This document shows, in pieces, positions 1-15,633 of a DNA stretch of 27,852 bases. Source of the DNA: Saccoglossus kowalevskii (taxonomy: Eukaryota > Hemichordata > Enteropneusta > Harrimaniidae). A program made the translations under genes and the position numbers. Within the stretch, counting starts at the first letter, position 1. Every line of letters starts with the position of its first letter. The notes under the pieces were generated by a model. The model worked only from the letters and a program-made list of their open reading frames with translations. It was not told the DNA's origin and ran no database searches. Where the stretch lies: the NCBI RefSeq assembly GCF_000003605.2, contig NW_003151824.1:1-27852 (forward strand), in the 5' to 3' direction.

Positions 1-319
1 CGGACATCCGGGTATTTTCACCGCCTGGCAACCAGTGGCGGTGAAAACAAAGGCCCAAAACTCGCAGAAAACGGTACTTTGGGATGATTGTTGAGACTCC
101 TCTGAACAGTGTAACAAGATTAGCCCTACGTGTGTAACATATATAAATTTGGTTGTTCAGGATTACTTCAAAGTTGAGTTTGTGTTGTTTTCTCGAATTT
201 TCACCGGCTCGACCGGCGTTCCACAGCAGCGTGCACAGAGCCCATAGTAATGCATGTACAGTGGTACGCGTCTTAGCAACGTGGAACGTCTCATGACGTA
301 GCTCCGCCCCCAAGGATAC
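1..319 (+). repeat. Dispersed repeat element, copy 1 (truncated by window start)
   Basis: This stretch matches 13170-13494 almost base for base in the same orientation, with scattered substitutions and few indels, so it is an interspersed repeat and not unique sequence. Near its left end an 11-bp perfect stem, TTTTCACCGCC (15-25) with GGCGGTGAAAA (37-47), encloses an 11-base loop. The right end holds TGACGTA next to a GC-rich CTCCGCCCC stretch. The element is richer in CpG than its AT-rich surroundings. I see no long ORF shared by both copies, no A/B box of a tRNA-derived SINE and no clear target-site duplication. The family is unknown; a non-autonomous DNA element is one option. The left boundary may lie outside the window. 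Confidence 0.85.
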
Positions 320-1540
320 AATATTTAGAGTTAGATCTTAAAGCAGCAATAGCTGGGATTTAGGGCAAAATGACCCTACACAAGGCCTGTCACATATAAT
401 ATACAATTTTAAAACTAATTGCCGGTAATCTACCGTAATCTCAGAGGTTCACTGACAAAACTGGAATTCAATAGATGGCGAACTGGGCTCAACACCACAG
501 CCATATTTTTTCACTTGTGATTTAATGTACGCCGGTATATAGCATACATGCTATGCTTTTTGTCAGTTTCGGTGATGATCATATCAAAAAAAAAGATCAG
601 TTACAGCTATTGCCACTTTAATTTTCATAATTTGATCATTATACAGATTACCTGCCACAATTATTCAAATTTAAGATGCAAATTCAAAAAAAAAAAATCA
701 ACGCTCGCATGTGATGCATTCCTTACTGAACGTGCTAGGATTGTAAAAGCATAATGCATTTAAAAATGGGGGCATGGACCCTCTATCAATTACAAATCTC
801 ATGCAGAATTGACTGGATTCTCTAAATGCAATTAAAAGAATTTTCTGTAGATTTAGGAGAGTGGAATTTAATTCAAATAAATTCTTATAAAAGGATTTGC
901 GACCACAATTTCATCTTGACCCGACACACCCAATAGTGCAAGATTTTATCCTAGACTCTGAATTACAATGAGATATCGTTCACTATTAAATACGTATTAC
1001 CGGTACTGTAAAATCATTTATTTTCAACGACATTTAATTTCACTATTTTGATGTTTTGGGCATATTCAGCGTTTTAATTTCACAAATTTGTCAAGGAAAC
1101 AATGAGTTTTATATGTTCACAAAGATTTAATTTAGCAGATTTTACTTATCAGCGAAAATAGCAAAAAATCTGATTTCAAACAGTTTTCACAGAAAGACAT
1201 TAAAATCAATCTCCGAACAGGGCTAGTTGATAGTTGTAATACAAACATCTTGGGTCATTACAGGAACGCCACAAAGTCAAAGGCTTGTCCCTGTATGCCC
1301 AAGTGCATGCTTTGCAGCATTCTTGGATAACCATATAAAATTATTTGTACATCTTTTAACTTAGTAATAAATTAACAAGAACATTTGTGTACATCAATCT
1401 CGCACTTGTAGTTACTGCTTCGAAAGTAAACAAAGGAAAGTATGACAATGGTAACTAGCTTTCCAGATTGTAACTCCAAATGCAGATAAGATTCAAATGG
1501 ATATATTCCAAAAAATTGAATAAAAAGATGGTAGTTTCCA
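320..1540. other. AT-rich intergenic DNA
   Basis: No ORF here looks like a protein, and there is no RNA gene or coherent repeat. It contains short A runs (for example near 586 and 687) and the motif TACCGGTA-like sequence near 1000, which recurs elsewhere in the window. It lies downstream of the Arf1 gene and may include a distal part of its 3' UTR. Confidence 0.6.
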
Positions 1541-1547
1541 TTATCAG

Positions 1548-1662
1548 TTTATTCTGGTGTCCATTGTAATACTTTCCTAAGAATCAAATTTGAAATTCAT
1601 GTCACCAGCAAATCTACAATTAACACAGCCAACTATGAAGTTTAAATGTATATTATTTTATT
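1548..1662 (-). terminator. Candidate Arf1 polyadenylation signals
   Basis: On the minus strand AATAAA occurs at 1662-1657 and again at 1553-1548. Both lie downstream of the Arf1 stop codon and would give a 3' UTR of about 1.0-1.1 kb. A further AATAAA lies near 1022-1017. The choice is inferred; transcript 3' ends would settle it. Confidence 0.3.
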
Positions 1663-2649
1663 AGGATCATTAAACGCAACTGCACTTGCATCTGTTTTTA
1701 GTCTTCCAAATTTAACCTGCTTCATATAAAACGAAGTCAGGGTACTATCAAAATCAATTCAGAGTTTAAATCTGCCTACAATCAATATTGAAACACAATC
1801 AATATATTGCTACATGCTTGTTCACGTAAACTGCGAAGCAACCAAAACAAATAAGAACGTGGACCAGACATGCTAATCATAAAATTTACATAGCCATCCA
1901 TATAATAATACGGCTACAGTAACAAACGTTAAATTATCTACAATGCTGTTGCATGAACAGCGATTTTTTTATGAAGTTAATAAGCTGTGTCAATCTTTCT
2001 GCCCAACTTTGTTTTTTGTTTGTTTTGGTTTACCTAAAAATACACTTTACACAAAGGAATGTACCAAATTGCCACCACACATGCAATAAAATTGGACTGA
2101 AAACCCACAAAATACGGCAGGTTCTCAAAAGTTAACTTTAAGAGCCCCACCCCACTTCCTCAAGTTATATGGACTACTAACATGGTACATTGAAAAAAGT
2201 TTCACTAAACAGGGCCCTTCTTCAGTCTTTATACAATTGATTACACCCCATTTTAAATACTGTAACAATAAAGAGGTGCTCAAATTGGTTGAACCAGAAT
2301 AGCCATCCGAGCGTTTCCCTATCCCCCATTTAAGCAATCACCCCCACCCACAGGACATTTCCTCCCATTCCCACCCTCCCCCCAGGGAGACTCCAGGCAG
2401 TTCCTGACTGTAGCTTAATCATTGTTGTACATATAATTCCATAAAGATTAATATTAAATTATCACTTAAAAAATAATAAAAACAGAAGCTTGAGTGGTGT
2501 GTAATGTTTTAGATAGGTTTTGTGTCTACAGCTACAACAGGTGGATCTCAGGAACCTTCTCACACAGACCTATTTCTTCTCTGGAGTATTTTGGTTTACG
2601 TAGGTGCAGGCCAGGCAAAATTGCTTTTTTTCCCTTCTTATAACATTTT
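1663..2649 (-). other. Probable Arf1 3' UTR
   Basis: This follows the Arf1 stop codon on the minus strand and contains no credible ORF. It includes a C-rich stretch at about 2338-2392 (G-rich in the transcript) in an otherwise AT-rich region. Assignment as 3' UTR depends on the candidate polyadenylation signals at 1548-1662. Confidence 0.4.
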
Positions 2650-7184
<4,535 letters not shown>

Positions 7185-8046
7185 CTGTAAAAATATTAAA
7201 AAAACACAAGATCAGCCAACATTGAAAAAGCTCCAGTAAAAAAATTACATGCAAAGGGTCTATCAAATATACAACTATAGAATTATTCTCTTGAAACCAT
7301 TGAACGAGTTTCCGGCTTTGGTGGCATACACATTTAAGATACGAATTTCGCTTTTATATTCAAGGTAGAATGTGAAGATCCGCGGAGATTTCAACTTATT
7401 GTCAAATTATATACAAAGTTCATACTGTTCAACGTAACTTTCACTTGTGACGATATTTCTTGCTATGATTGAACCAAACAAAATCTAGGCGTTGGCTTTA
7501 TAGAAATCCGAATATGCCGGCGACCAATTCAGACACTGGACCAACAACTTGAACCGCTTTCTGGGCTACAATGTTGGACATTTTTCAGTCGTACGTTCAC
7601 TAGCTTAATACACGGTTGTATTTGTTGCCAAATGAACCCGTCAACATTATGACCCGTGTAACTCTCAGCTAGACTTCAAAGTCGCAGTAGTAGGAAGTGC
7701 ACGAGCCGAAAAAAATAAGCTTCGTACGTATGGCGGTAATCACTCCGGCAAATGTATCATTATAAACGTACTTATTAAAATAACTTATTGCAGAAAAATT
7801 TTAATACCGTTAATACAGTATATGTCCTTTCGGAATATGTCACAGATCGGTTGTTTTGGTACAATATGAGAGTGTTATATCACAGAAAATAGTCACTTCA
7901 CGATACGGAATCTCGGCAGATAAGTACACAGGAAACAAAATGGCGACGAACTAAAATTTGTAAAGCCGGTTTTCCAGTCAGCACCTATAACGCGACAAAC
8001 AAGTCAGTATTTGTGGGTATATAAATACCGACAAGAGTTGTCTTAC

Positions 8047-8200
8047 CTGTCCAAGATGTTTATGTTTGAGTCTAGGCAGAGTGAAAGTCTAAATACAATG
8101 GTGTTTTCGGTACTGACCTCACACTCGATGACTTCAAAATGGCGGACGTGGAAGCAGTAACGTTACATGTGCCACGTCAATGTCTAGGCAATTGGGTACT
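8047..8200 (-). other. Probable non-coding first exon of Arf1
   Basis: On the minus strand GGACAG is followed by GTAAGA at 8046, a near-consensus donor in a CpG-rich region. It is about 860 bp upstream of the acceptor at 7185. The 3' boundary (8047) is well supported. The upstream limit is a guess, because I cannot see the transcription start. No conserved ORF runs through it. Confidence 0.45.
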
Positions 8201-8330
8201 GACTAATGTTCAAATGAGGCACCCTCCCTTGTCCACGTAGTGATGTCATCCAAACCTTTGAACCTCATTAACATAGTGACGTCACAGTATGTCGCCCTGT
8301 TCCACTGTTCGGGGAAAGTGACGTGTATTA
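8135..8330 (-). promoter_or_regulatory. Candidate Arf1 promoter with palindromic CRE
   Basis: TGACGTCA, a full palindromic CRE, lies at 8277-8284, and TGATGTCA, a close relative, at 8241-8248. CAAAATGGCGG at 8135-8145 fits a YY1-type site often found at starts of TATA-less housekeeping genes; a second AAAATGGCG lies at about 7937. GTAACGTTAC (8157-8166) is a further palindrome. No TATA box is evident. The placement just upstream of the inferred first exon fits a housekeeping Arf promoter, but activity is inferred. Confidence 0.45.
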
Positions 8331-8349
8331 ATCCCACTTAAATTCCAAT

Positions 8350-9762
8350 TACTAAGATAAACACGTGTCTTACTAGTACTATGCAACCAATACAAATATA
8401 ATTAGGGTCGCATAAACCCCAAATAGTAAGCACAATTGAGCCTCGAAGGACAACATTTTGAGTCGAACCAGGGGGAGCCCGGGCCGACCTGGGGGTCTCT
8501 AGAACAAACAATCGAAAAGTAACACTTTTTGTTTTGTCTACACGTTATATAAGGTTGCATTAGACCCTATTTTTTTCAAATTGTTTGCAACTGGCTAGAG
8601 ATAAATGATGATAAAAACGTGATTCCACCCCGGGGTGGGGGTTCTCTGAATAAAATACAGTACTCAAGCTGAAGTAAAAAAAAAAAAAACGCGTAAAAGA
8701 AGTGTTATTTAGTCATTTGACGCGTATGTGTGTACCGTATTTAGGGTCGAATATTTTAGATATAACTTAGAATATAGTGATAAAGTGTGAAAAAAAAATG
8801 AATCTCATGAATTCATGTTACCTCAACTTGGAAACAGTGTGATTTTAGTTTGTATATTGGGTATCTATTTTAAGTTTGTGCACTTGAAAAGGATATAATT
8901 TCACAAAAGTAAGTACGTGTTTAGAAGCTTATTTGAAAAGCTATATTTCAGCATGGGTAATGTAAAAAGGTTAATACAATGTACTAGTAATTAACTTCAA
9001 TATATACAAAAGGCAAAACTAAAAAAAAACAATAATGATATGAAGTCTCGCTCTATTGTTTGTTCATTTACTGTTAGCATGGAGGTATTTATACCTGTTC
9101 AGTTAGTTATTTGGGTACACATCGAGAATGATAATCGTCCGTCGTGTTTTGTTTGTAGTGAATGTATGTATTTAAATTCTTTATCCAGATCCACGAAATT
9201 TGCATTTGAACTGTTGATAATGTAAAACATTGTATTTATTTGTTTAGTATATAATTGTTAATATATTAAATGATGTTCCTCATCTTCAACTTCATTACAG
9301 TGGGATCATAGCCTGTCCTTCGTTTACTGTTCAACGGCATTTCTCAATGGCAAGCTTATATGTGGATTTTGTTCTTGTGTGTGATGAAATGTTCTATATT
9401 GTCCTGGAAAATGGTTTCACGAATACAAAATGTCAATTTTTCACGCATTCACTTTTGTGAAACAATTTCCCTTTTTAATTAACATACAACCTGTTAATGT
9501 ATGGTAACCAACGCGTGTCGTTTTGAAAACGGCGTTTTTACCCGCATCTTCGTAGCATCTAGCAAGATAATGGAATGATCCCAACTGTGGGCGTGCCAAT
9601 ACAATGGCGCCATCAAGTCTAGATTGGAAAAGACCCAAGTGTTTTGCAAAGTTCCAAGATATATTGTTAACTGACTGTCCGAATAATTCTCAGAGTATGT
9701 TCACTAACTTGAGCTGATGTAATAGTATTGCATATCATAACATTTGTTGAGTAATAATGTTA
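8350..9762. other. Intergenic DNA between Arf1 and the KLHL gene, left part
   Basis: I see no gene. A GC-rich island at 8460-8500 and a 14-bp perfect palindrome CCACCCCGGGGTGG (8625-8638) stand out, along with an A run near 8677. The minus-strand frame at 9441-9638 overlaps a CpG-rich patch with the palindrome ATGGCGCCAT (9604-9613), but the translation shows no recognisable domain. Confidence 0.55.
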
Positions 9763-9821
9763 TCACGTGATATATGTTTTTATAAGTTAAATTGACTCCC
9801 GTTTGATTCTTCATCACGTGA
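9763..9821. promoter_or_regulatory. Pair of TCACGTGA E-boxes
   Basis: The perfect 8-bp palindrome TCACGTGA occurs at 9763-9770 and 9814-9821, 51 bp apart. This is the extended CACGTG box bound by bHLH-zip factors (USF, MITF/TFE families). Whether it regulates either flanking gene is not shown by the sequence. Confidence 0.4.
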
Positions 9822-9880
9822 CATTCATTTTGGCAATATGCACCGTGACTATACTAAAAATGTCTCTGCCCGCGACTACA

Positions 9881-10000
9881 TGCTGTGAAATACTTTATTT
9901 TAGCTGAAAATAGTTCTTTTGCTGAAAAGACATTTTGGCTGTTTTGTATGACATTTATTGTCGATGAGTTGAATGTAAAACATAGGGAAAAGGTATCTTA
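9881..10000 (+). mobile_element. Decayed MITE copy related to 15993-16195
   Basis: It shares the left end (CTGTGAAATACTTTATTTT), then GCTGAAAAG, then TTTTGTATG followed by TTTATT, then GATGAGTT and AATGTAAAA with the intact copy at 15993-16195, in the same order and spacing. The right terminal inverted repeat is missing or has decayed beyond recognition. The open frame across it is incidental. Confidence 0.7.
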
Positions 10001-10882
10001 CAGTGGTTGTCGCCATGGTTTCTGTTTGTTATACTGCCCTCAACAGTATTTGTTGTTATTACAAGGACATAGGTGACTCACCCGAAGCAGTCGGTCCGAG
10101 GTCGCAGTGCAGCGGCAAGAGAGTTGACCGTTCAAGTTCCACACACGGTTTGTAAAACGCCGTATACACAAACTATGACGCCATATGTACTGCTTGTGTA
10201 AAACGTTCCCAACATTATTTTTCAAATACTAGTATTTCAACAATTATCAAGTTCATTTTTTTCAAAAGAGAAACATCAAAACAAAAAATAATTGCGTTAT
10301 TCTATATCACAGAGTTGACTGAGATTCACCATAAAAATGTGCATAATTATCGTCTTCGTCTTTGGTAAGAAGAACATCTGTAATTGATATGTGAATATAG
10401 TGTTTTAGCGTCCCTTATATAAAAAAGGGAAGGTGGTTTACAGACACAAGCTAAATATATATTACTAAAATTATTTATCATGTTGTAAAAATGCCAATAA
10501 AGAAACGCAAAAAATATCCAAGTTGTATTGAACACAATAAATTGTATAACTTCACTTTTGAATAAAGTATTCAAGTTAAATCCCAGTAACAGGAATATAA
10601 CCCAACATTATATTCATACATTAACAGTTCATTGCATAGACTGTCTTTTATTCAACTGAGCTTACACTAGTCTCAAAAAAAGACACGGTGTCAGTCACTC
10701 TTTACAGATAATAAGTCTGAATTGTGAATTCCTCGATTGTTTCATTTTCATTTCATTACTCACTTAAAATGTCTTGTAAAACTGATTTAATAAAAAAAAA
10801 ACATTTTAGTAGACACATAGTTGCATGTTTTTTTTACACTGTGATATGAAAAATATAAACTGTCATTTAGATGATGATGATG
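10001..10882. other. Intergenic DNA before the gap
   Basis: AT-rich sequence in which I see no gene or RNA. A CpG-rich patch at about 10080-10190 has no ORF of note. It ends in (ATG)n-like ATGATGATG right at the assembly gap. Confidence 0.5.
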
Positions 10883-11079
10883 NNNNNNNNNNNNNNNNNN
10901 NNNNNNNNNNNNNNNNNNNNNNNNNNNNNNNNNNNNNNNNNNNNNNNNNNNNNNNNNNNNNNNNNNNNNNNNNNNNNNNNNNNNNNNNNNNNNNNNNNNN
11001 NNNNNNNNNNNNNNNNNNNNNNNNNNNNNNNNNNNNNNNNNNNNNNNNNNNNNNNNNNNNNNNNNNNNNNNNNNNNNNN
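10883..11079. other. Assembly gap (197 N)
   Basis: A run of undetermined bases. The 14-base string AAACTGTCATTTAG occurs immediately before it (10857-10870, followed by the ATG repeat) and again immediately after it (11080-11093, followed by the AATG repeat). ORFs called across it are meaningless. Confidence 0.99.
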
Positions 11080-11092
11080 AAACTGTCATTTA

Positions 11093-11246
11093 GAATGAAT
11101 GAATGAATGAATGAATGAATAAATGAATGAATGAATGAATGAATAAATGAATGAATGAATGAATGAATGAATGAATGAATGAATGAATGAATAAATGAAT
11201 GAATGAATGAATGAATGAATGAATGAATGAATGAATGAATGAATGA
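11093..11246 (+). repeat. (GAAT)n tetranucleotide microsatellite
   Basis: About 154 bp of GAAT repeats, interrupted three times by GAATAAAT. It abuts the assembly gap, so its true length is unknown. Confidence 0.97.
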
Positions 11247-12179
11247 GTAGAAATCAGATACACTTACCTATCTATATGGTTCCTACAGTTAGACAGTTTT
11301 CAGACAAAAACTGTAAAAATTCTAAAAAAAATCTTCAAAAAAATCTTCTCAGTGAAATTATTAGAAAGTCTAACAATAAAACCATACAATTTAAAAAAAA
11401 CAAGACATGAATGTCACAGTCCCCGTTATTTAAATATAAAATACTCATGTTAAAATAATACATGGAACATCTGCAAACAATTGTATTAATATGTACTCTA
11501 TGTGGGTACAACTCATCATAAAGTGATTTCCCTTAATCTGATAACTGAAAACTTTCATTGACCCTGTCCCAAAATCTCAGAGTGCACAAGTGCAACCAAA
11601 CTATGTCTCATACATGCTCAAGAAACTGCATTCATAAATCTGAGTAAACCTTGATGTACCTTTAATAACAACTTGACTTCTTTGTTAATTCAGGTCTGTG
11701 TATATTACCAGGACCTGGGTTTATTTCAGTATCATCACTATATTTCTCACCAAAATGTTGTCCTGACACCCCTCTACAGTTTCCACTGAGATTGGTAATG
11801 GTACAACCCATCTGTCACAGATTCAGATCAAGGTCATAGCCAGGTCATGACATCACTAAAAACCCTAGCATTACAATCTAAGCTAATTATTTATTCTGAG
11901 CATGCTCCGTTGTTCCCTCAGTGGTGTTGGGAGAGGTAGTTTTCTACTAAGAAGATCATGTTTGTTTGTTTTTAAAGTAAGATTTATCGTATACCCAGTG
12001 TACCATAAATATATATAATGTACCAGTGAACTATATTTCATTTATGTATTGGCACAACACTGACTTTGGAAAGTACTAGTAAATTAGTAAGGTCACTGAA
12101 AACTACAAGACAATATAAAAAAAATCACTATGAACTGACAAGTTACTGAAATTAGTTTTGTGAAGCATAAACATGACTG
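11247..12179. other. Intergenic DNA upstream of the KLHL promoter
   Basis: AT-rich, without a credible gene, RNA or repeat. Its only recurring feature is short homopurine runs near 11320-11400. Confidence 0.5.
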
Positions 12180-12476
12180 ATTTTATCAACGAGCGCCCTC
12201 GCAGTTGAATAAAGAAAAAACGGTGACCTGACGATGGTGGCGCGATTCACAGCTGACACTCATTTTGCACACGCTTTACTTTCGCTTTCCTATTCTGTAG
12301 TTTCCCTGTACACCCTAAATGTTCTTGTAGTATACTACCGTAGGTGAATCCAGGAAGTCAGACGCCAGCATGTCTTGTATTTGTCATAAGTTGTACTGTG
12401 TCTTGTTTTTGAAATGATCATCATCAGCGACGAATGGGCGGGATGAGGAGTACAGTACACCAAATCCAGCATTCAG
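12180..12476 (+). promoter_or_regulatory. Candidate promoter and non-coding first exon of the KLHL gene
   Basis: CpG density rises here after a long AT-rich stretch. A GC box GGGCGGGA lies at 12436-12443, and a consensus donor, ATTCAG followed by GTAAAT, is at 12476/12477. This could splice to the acceptor TTGCTTCCAG ending at 14595. CpG-rich sequence continues to about 12770, with an inverted CCAAT (ATTGG, near 12679). Transcription start and exon usage are inferred. Confidence 0.35.
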
Positions 12477-13169
12477 GTAAATGGATACTCTCCTGTAATA
12501 AGTTCTAGAGAAACTGTGACTATTTTTTGTTAAACTGCTTGTATTCCCTTTTAGCAACTCTCGACGTACCATTATGTTATTCTAACTATAGACTGTGTTG
12601 GAGCGTGTGGATTTTTGTGCGGGCATTTGGCGTGGTGAAGGTACCTGTGATAGTATGGCCACGGTGCATGCCGCGCCCATTGGTATCGGCGTCGCACGAT
12701 TGCTCGAGTTGGTGATGCTCCGATGGCCCTTTTGATAGGTTTTCGGTACGGCCAAGGACTCGGCATGTACATGTAGAGTTGCGAGTACACCAGTACTACT
12801 AGTACCTCCATAACTGAGGGTAAATCAGAGCTGCTGAACTTGCAATGACCCTGTATAAACTTGACACTAGATCGTACGCCTATTAACCGTGGTTTAACAT
12901 CTTGTTGTAGTTGAACTTAAAAAAAAAGTGTATCTTTCAGTTTATTGTCATTTCTTAAAAAAATTGAATCCTGCAAAAAAATTACAATTCTAATTTTTTT
13001 TTTTTTATTTTTTTTTTATTTTTTGATGTTTTTTCAAAAACAAAAGCAGATAAGATACTAATAAACGTAAGACATGGTTTGTTTGTTCATCATTTTCTTA
13101 AACTATTGTGATCGTTCAGAAAGATACGACGGTCAGTTTACATCAAAAATTATTTTCTCACTATCCTCG
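12477..13169 (+). other. Probable 5' intron, CpG-rich then T-rich
   Basis: 12530-12780 is CpG-rich with no ORF of recognised type. 12994-13024 is a run of T broken by single A bases. Nothing coding is supported. Confidence 0.4.
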
Positions 13170-13494
13170 AGGGCGAACATCCCGGCATTTTCACCGCCTG
13201 GCAATCCCACGGCGGTGAAAACAAAGGCCCAAAACTCACAGAAAACGGTACTTTGGGATGGTTGTTGAGACTCCTCTGAACAGTGTAACACGATTAGCCC
13301 TACGTGTGTAACATATATGAATTTGGTTGTTCGGGATTACTTCAAAGTTGAGTTTGTGTTGTTTGCTCGAATTTTCACCGGCTCGACCGGCGTTCCACAG
13401 CAGCGCGCACAGAGCACATAGAAATGCATGTACAGTGGTGTGCGTCGTAGCAACATGAAGCGTCTTGTGACGTAGCTCCGTCCCCGAGGATACC
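13170..13494 (+). repeat. Dispersed repeat element, copy 2 (apparently full)
   Basis: This is the second copy of the element at 1-319, in the same orientation. The stem TTTTCACCGCC (13188-13198) and GGCGGTGAAAA (13211-13221) is perfectly kept, while the loop between them differs in sequence and length from copy 1. That points to constraint on the stem or recent amplification. TGACGTA is kept near the right end (about 13468-13474). It lies in the inferred 5' intron of the KLHL gene. Similarity stops at about GAGGATACC, which helps define the right boundary. Confidence 0.88.
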
Positions 13495-14594
13495 AAGTTT
13501 TCAGCAGATATATATTGTCATAGGTGCATGCTGGGAAATTGCCAGAACACTGATCAATCTAGATTTCCTTGTCGCTTATTTTTACATGTGAAAAGTTGTT
13601 ATCTATTATGTACATATCTGGTAGATTTTATCAACATTGGAGAGTAGATACATGGTTATTTTAGTATACTTTAAATGTATACATTTGGCCACTGGAATAT
13701 TTTACTATGAAGAAATTTCGTGATTAAAGTCACTGTCACTCTCCGTCTTAAAGGTCTCCAAGTGATTTATTTACGACTGTTAAGTTTTACGATTATCACC
13801 TACTGTGAAATCCATGATAAGTTACAAATTAACATGATTTACAGAATTTAATTATAGTCATGCTTATCTGTTTGTGCACCAACTAAATTACAAGGTATTT
13901 GCTGGATTAGCCAAGCAACAACTGTCGTCAAGGTCTGAATTTTGTGAGCTTGTAATCACATAGAATGGCTTACTGGACCAAATTTATGATATATAATACA
14001 ACTCGTGTGAATGGAATTGGTTTTGTTTCCATTTGTGTTTTTAAATTCATGTCGAATATTATGGCTTCACACAAATATTCTTTGACCAAAAAAGTGAACA
14101 ATTTACATCATTCAACAAATAAACCTGCATTATTTTTTCAGATCTACGGTAGACTCTTATATCTATTTAACCAAAATTATTAAAAAAAATATATAGGAAA
14201 ATCTATAAAAACAGGCAACATTTTTCAGCAAAATTTTGGCATGAAAAAATATGACGTACAAAAGGACACTGAGGACTGAGTTTTGTGTTTGTTTTATTTC
14301 ACTATTTCAAGGTTTGGTGTATATCAAAAGCAAATATTTGTAATGAAAAAACCAAGATATGTACCACAGAGTGCAGTCTGAGGAGATGGTAGTTCGTTAA
14401 AACTAATTTGGACCTAAAGTCTTCAAATCATAGACTGTAGCTGTGCTTCATCTAGGGTTTTTCTGACGCCCATTATCTGTGTTTATTGTACTATGTAACA
14501 TTTCAATACATAATTTAATATTTTCTTGTTAGAATTGCCTCCCATCAATTCATTTAATTGTTTGTTCGTTCATTTATTCCTATTATTGCTTCCA
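13495..14594 (+). other. Inferred 5' intron, unique AT-rich sequence
   Basis: No coding potential, RNA gene or coherent repeat is visible. It ends in a pyrimidine-rich tract leading to the TTCCAG acceptor at 14590-14595. Confidence 0.45.
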
Positions 14595-14595
14595 G

Positions 14596-14660
14596 AGTGT
14601 TGATGATGGAATGAACTATATAACCAAATTGTGAAAATCAAGGTTCAATTGCTTATCGCC
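14596..14660 (+). other. KLHL 5' leader with two tiny upstream ORFs
   Basis: If the acceptor at 14595 is used, the leader contains two upstream ORFs: MME then stop (14603-14614) and MNYITKL then stop (14611-14634). Both end before the main ATG at 14661. A longer frame opening at GTG 14631 exists, but the ATG at 14661 sits in a strong Kozak context (GCCATGG) and is the better start. Confidence 0.4.
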
Positions 14661-15633
14661 ATGGACGACCCAAACCAAGCTGGTGGAGGTGAGATGTTCC
14701 CAGATGCCGGTGGTTCCGGAAATGAAACCAAACGGACAACCGTGCAAGATGAAGTTGTGAGCAGCACTGATATGGATCAGTACAGAGTGCTCCAACTGCA
14801 GCGGCATGCCGTCAGTATGTTGTCTTTCATGCATGGTCTGCGGGAACGTGCCGAATTATGTGACGTTACACTTTCAGTGAAGGGTAAATGTTTCCCTGCA
14901 CATCGCATTGTATTGGCTGCATGCAGTCCATATTTTAATGCAATGTTCACAAGCGAGGTGCGAGAAAAGGGAGAGACGGTTATAGTTTTGCAGGATTTGG
15001 AACCGAATGCCGTCGAGGCCATCATCAACTTCGCATACACGGCTGATGTACACGTAAGTGAAGACAATGTACAAGCATTACTCAAAGCAAGTAGCCTTCT
15101 TCAGCTTCAAACTGTGCAAACTGCATGCTGTGAATTTCTAGAGTCGCAGCTTGACCCCTCAAACTGTCTGGGCATACGTAAGTTTGCTGAACTACATGGA
15201 TGCTTTGATTTGCAGACAGCTGCCGATACATACACTCAACAGCATTTCTCCAAAGTAGCCCAAAACGAAGAATTCCTGCAACTTTCCTGCGATGACTTGA
15301 TTGGTTTGATTCACCGGGACACGTTGAACGTGAAAAGCGAAGAAGAAGTATATAGCGCTGTTGTATTGTGGATCAAACACGAACATGAGAGCAGACTTGA
15401 GGAATTGCCGACTATTCTAGAGCATGTTCGTCTCCCGCTTGTCACGTGGGAATTTCTGACGACTAAGGTTGCCGATGACAACTTAGTTACTGGTAGTAAA
15501 ATATGCATGAAATATTACAATGAAGCAAAGCGTTTTCTTGCGTCTTCATTTCATCCACAGCTGCAAGGTGAACTGAATGTGAGGTCTTTACCACGTGATT
15601 CATTCTGTCAAGCCAAATATATTTATGCTGCAG
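14661..15633 (+). CDS. KLHL coding exon 1: BTB and BACK domains
   Basis: It encodes residues 1-324 plus one base. The exon ends CTGCAG before a GTAGGT donor, inside the first kelch blade, so that the GG doublet of blade 1 (residues 325-326) straddles the splice junction. Having BTB and BACK in one large exon and kelch blades in small exons is an arrangement seen in other KLHL genes. Confidence 0.96.

Noticed and set aside
10787-11106. ORFs spanning the N run
   Set aside because: They consist mostly of undetermined bases.
13236-13496. 86-residue minus-strand ORF in dispersed repeat copy 2
   Set aside because: The frame is not kept intact in copy 1, and no domain is recognised. It is a by-product of the repeat.
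14631-14660. KLHL start at GTG 14631, ten codons upstream
   Set aside because: GTG is not a normal eukaryotic start, and the ATG at 14661 has a strong Kozak context.
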